Shown here piece by piece: positions 63,520 through 64,000 of a stretch of 64,000 nucleotides of DNA; positions within the stretch are counted from its first letter, which is position 1; each line of letters starts with the position of its first letter. The DNA is taken from contig CAWJBD010000002.1 in the NCBI GenBank assembly GCA_963841045.1, positions 62,001-126,000 of the forward strand, written 5' to 3'. This DNA is from Aalborgiella sp963841045 (lineage in GTDB: Bacteria; Pseudomonadota; Gammaproteobacteria; Burkholderiales; Burkholderiaceae_C). The notes beneath the pieces were generated by a model that worked only from the letters and a program-made list of their open reading frames with translations, had not been told where the DNA came from and made no database searches. A program made the translations under genes and the position numbers.

Positions 63520-64000
63520 CTAATACACTGAAGGCTCACCCACTGGTCTGCTTTTGAAGCGCTTGTGCACCCAGTAATACTGCGCTGGCATGGTGGCTAT
63601 ATATCCCTCTAGTTGCTGGTTCATAAAGGTGGTGTCTGCCACCATGTCTGGTGTTGGAAAATTTTTCCATGCAGGCAATACTTCTACCTCATAACCGTCA
63701 TTTGTCATGCGGTTGATAACTGGCACTACTTTGGCTTTTCCGAGTCTAGAAAAACGGTGCAGTGACGGAATGGTACAAGTTGAAATGCCATAAAACGGCA
63801 CAAAAATCGATTCTTGCGGGCCAAAATTCATATCGGGCAATATGCCCAGCATTTCACCCGAACGCAGCGCGGCAATGATTTCTTTGACCCCTGCAATGCG
63901 TCCAAACAAGCGGATGTTGCCAAAGCGTGCGCGCCGCTTCAATATCCAAGCATCAATGGTTTTGTTGGATTGGTTGGTGTAAATGGTGATGAGCTTGCGT
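63520..64000 (-). CDS. LpxL/HtrB-like lipid A acyltransferase, partial (N-terminus outside window)
   Basis: The C-terminal 159 residues of a lysophospholipid/lipid A acyltransferase. Conserved parts are IYTNQSNKTIDAWILKRRARFGNIRLF, GEMLGILPDMNFGPQESIFVPFYGISTCTIPSLHRFSRLGKAKVVPV and the C-terminal QYYWVHKRFKSRP, typical of HtrB/LpxL. The frame is open to the window edge. The catalytic HxxxxD motif would lie upstream, outside the window. Which acyl chain it transfers cannot be told. Confidence 0.85.
   Translation of the reverse strand, partial: RKLITIYTNQSNKTIDAWILKRRARFGNIRLFGRIAGVKEIIAALRSGEMLGILPDMNFGPQESIFVPFYGISTCTIPSLHRFSRLGKAKVVPVINRMTNDGYEVEVLPAWKNFPTPDMVADTTFMNQQLEGYIATMPAQYYWVHKRFKSRPVGEPSVY

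Noticed and set aside
1..64000. tRNA, rRNA or known riboswitches
   Set aside because: I saw no cloverleaf-like sequence with conserved tRNA boxes, no rRNA segments and no riboswitch core motif in the gaps.

Overview
The window looks like a chromosomal segment of a betaproteobacterium of the order Burkholderiales, most likely close to Comamonadaceae. The evidence is the protocatechuate 4,5-cleavage (pmd/lig) cluster in Comamonas-like order, the chromosomal order rhodanese-grxC // gpmA-ctpA-moeB, the cytochrome c4-resB-ccsB group, the pilMNOPQ-aroKB order and a large set of Bug-type and LysR genes. The species is not identifiable from sequence alone. No rRNA, tRNA, CRISPR array or transposase was seen.

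Layout. 1-877: 5' end of gpsA, then secB. 948-9654: protocatechuate 4,5-cleavage operon (pmdC, pmdB, pmdA, pirin, pmdD, pmdF, pmdE, a ModA-like protein; all minus), with a divergent LysR regulator coupled to aroE. 9761-11701: NAD-binding oxidoreductase and Bug solute-binding protein. 11767-15876: ferric iron ABC transporter (fbpA, fbpB, divergent fbpC) with a Fur box and an FNR/ANR-like box. 15958-19963: folE, a DMT exporter, a LuxR regulator, an Lcl-domain lipoprotein and a DUF3617 protein. 20066-24084: grxC, rhodanese, gpmA, ctpA, moeB. 24151-27545: secreted nuclease, clsB, EEP phosphatase/nuclease, enoyl-CoA hydratase. 27581-38932: complete type II secretion cluster (gspG-H-I-J-K-L-M-N-D-E-F, with gspC divergent). 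38939-42123: methyltransferase, DUF1415, aroB, aroK. 42158-47355: type IV pilus genes pilM-N-O-P-Q. 47679-53245: PBP1A, cyaY, lptM, lysA, DUF1499, engB. 53294-58714: cytochrome b561, ApbE, DsbD and a degraded two-component system, all AT-rich. 58858-63397: cytochrome c4, ResB, CcsB (cytochrome c maturation system II). 63520-64000: 3' part of an LpxL-like acyltransferase.

How it fits together. The usual rhodanese-grxC-secB-gpsA operon is cut in two here: rhodanese-grxC lie at 20.1-20.8 kb and secB-gpsA at 0-0.9 kb, with about 19 kb of catabolic, iron-uptake and regulatory genes between them. AroE, PmdABCDEF and the pirin-like protein could together carry shikimate- or lignin-derived aromatics to pyruvate and oxaloacetate. 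The iron-dependent dioxygenase PmdAB shares this block with a ferric iron importer.

Two things stand out. First, a dispersed repeat of about 60 bp occurs eight times, six of them exactly between convergent genes, where it supplies stop codons to some of them; it looks like a bidirectional 3'-end element. Second, many genes, including essential ones (aroB, aroK), carry single-base indels in patches (36-38, 40-43 and 56-58 kb), while long genes elsewhere are intact. This suggests locally poor consensus rather than true decay, except perhaps in the two-component system, which also seems to lack most of its sensor domain.
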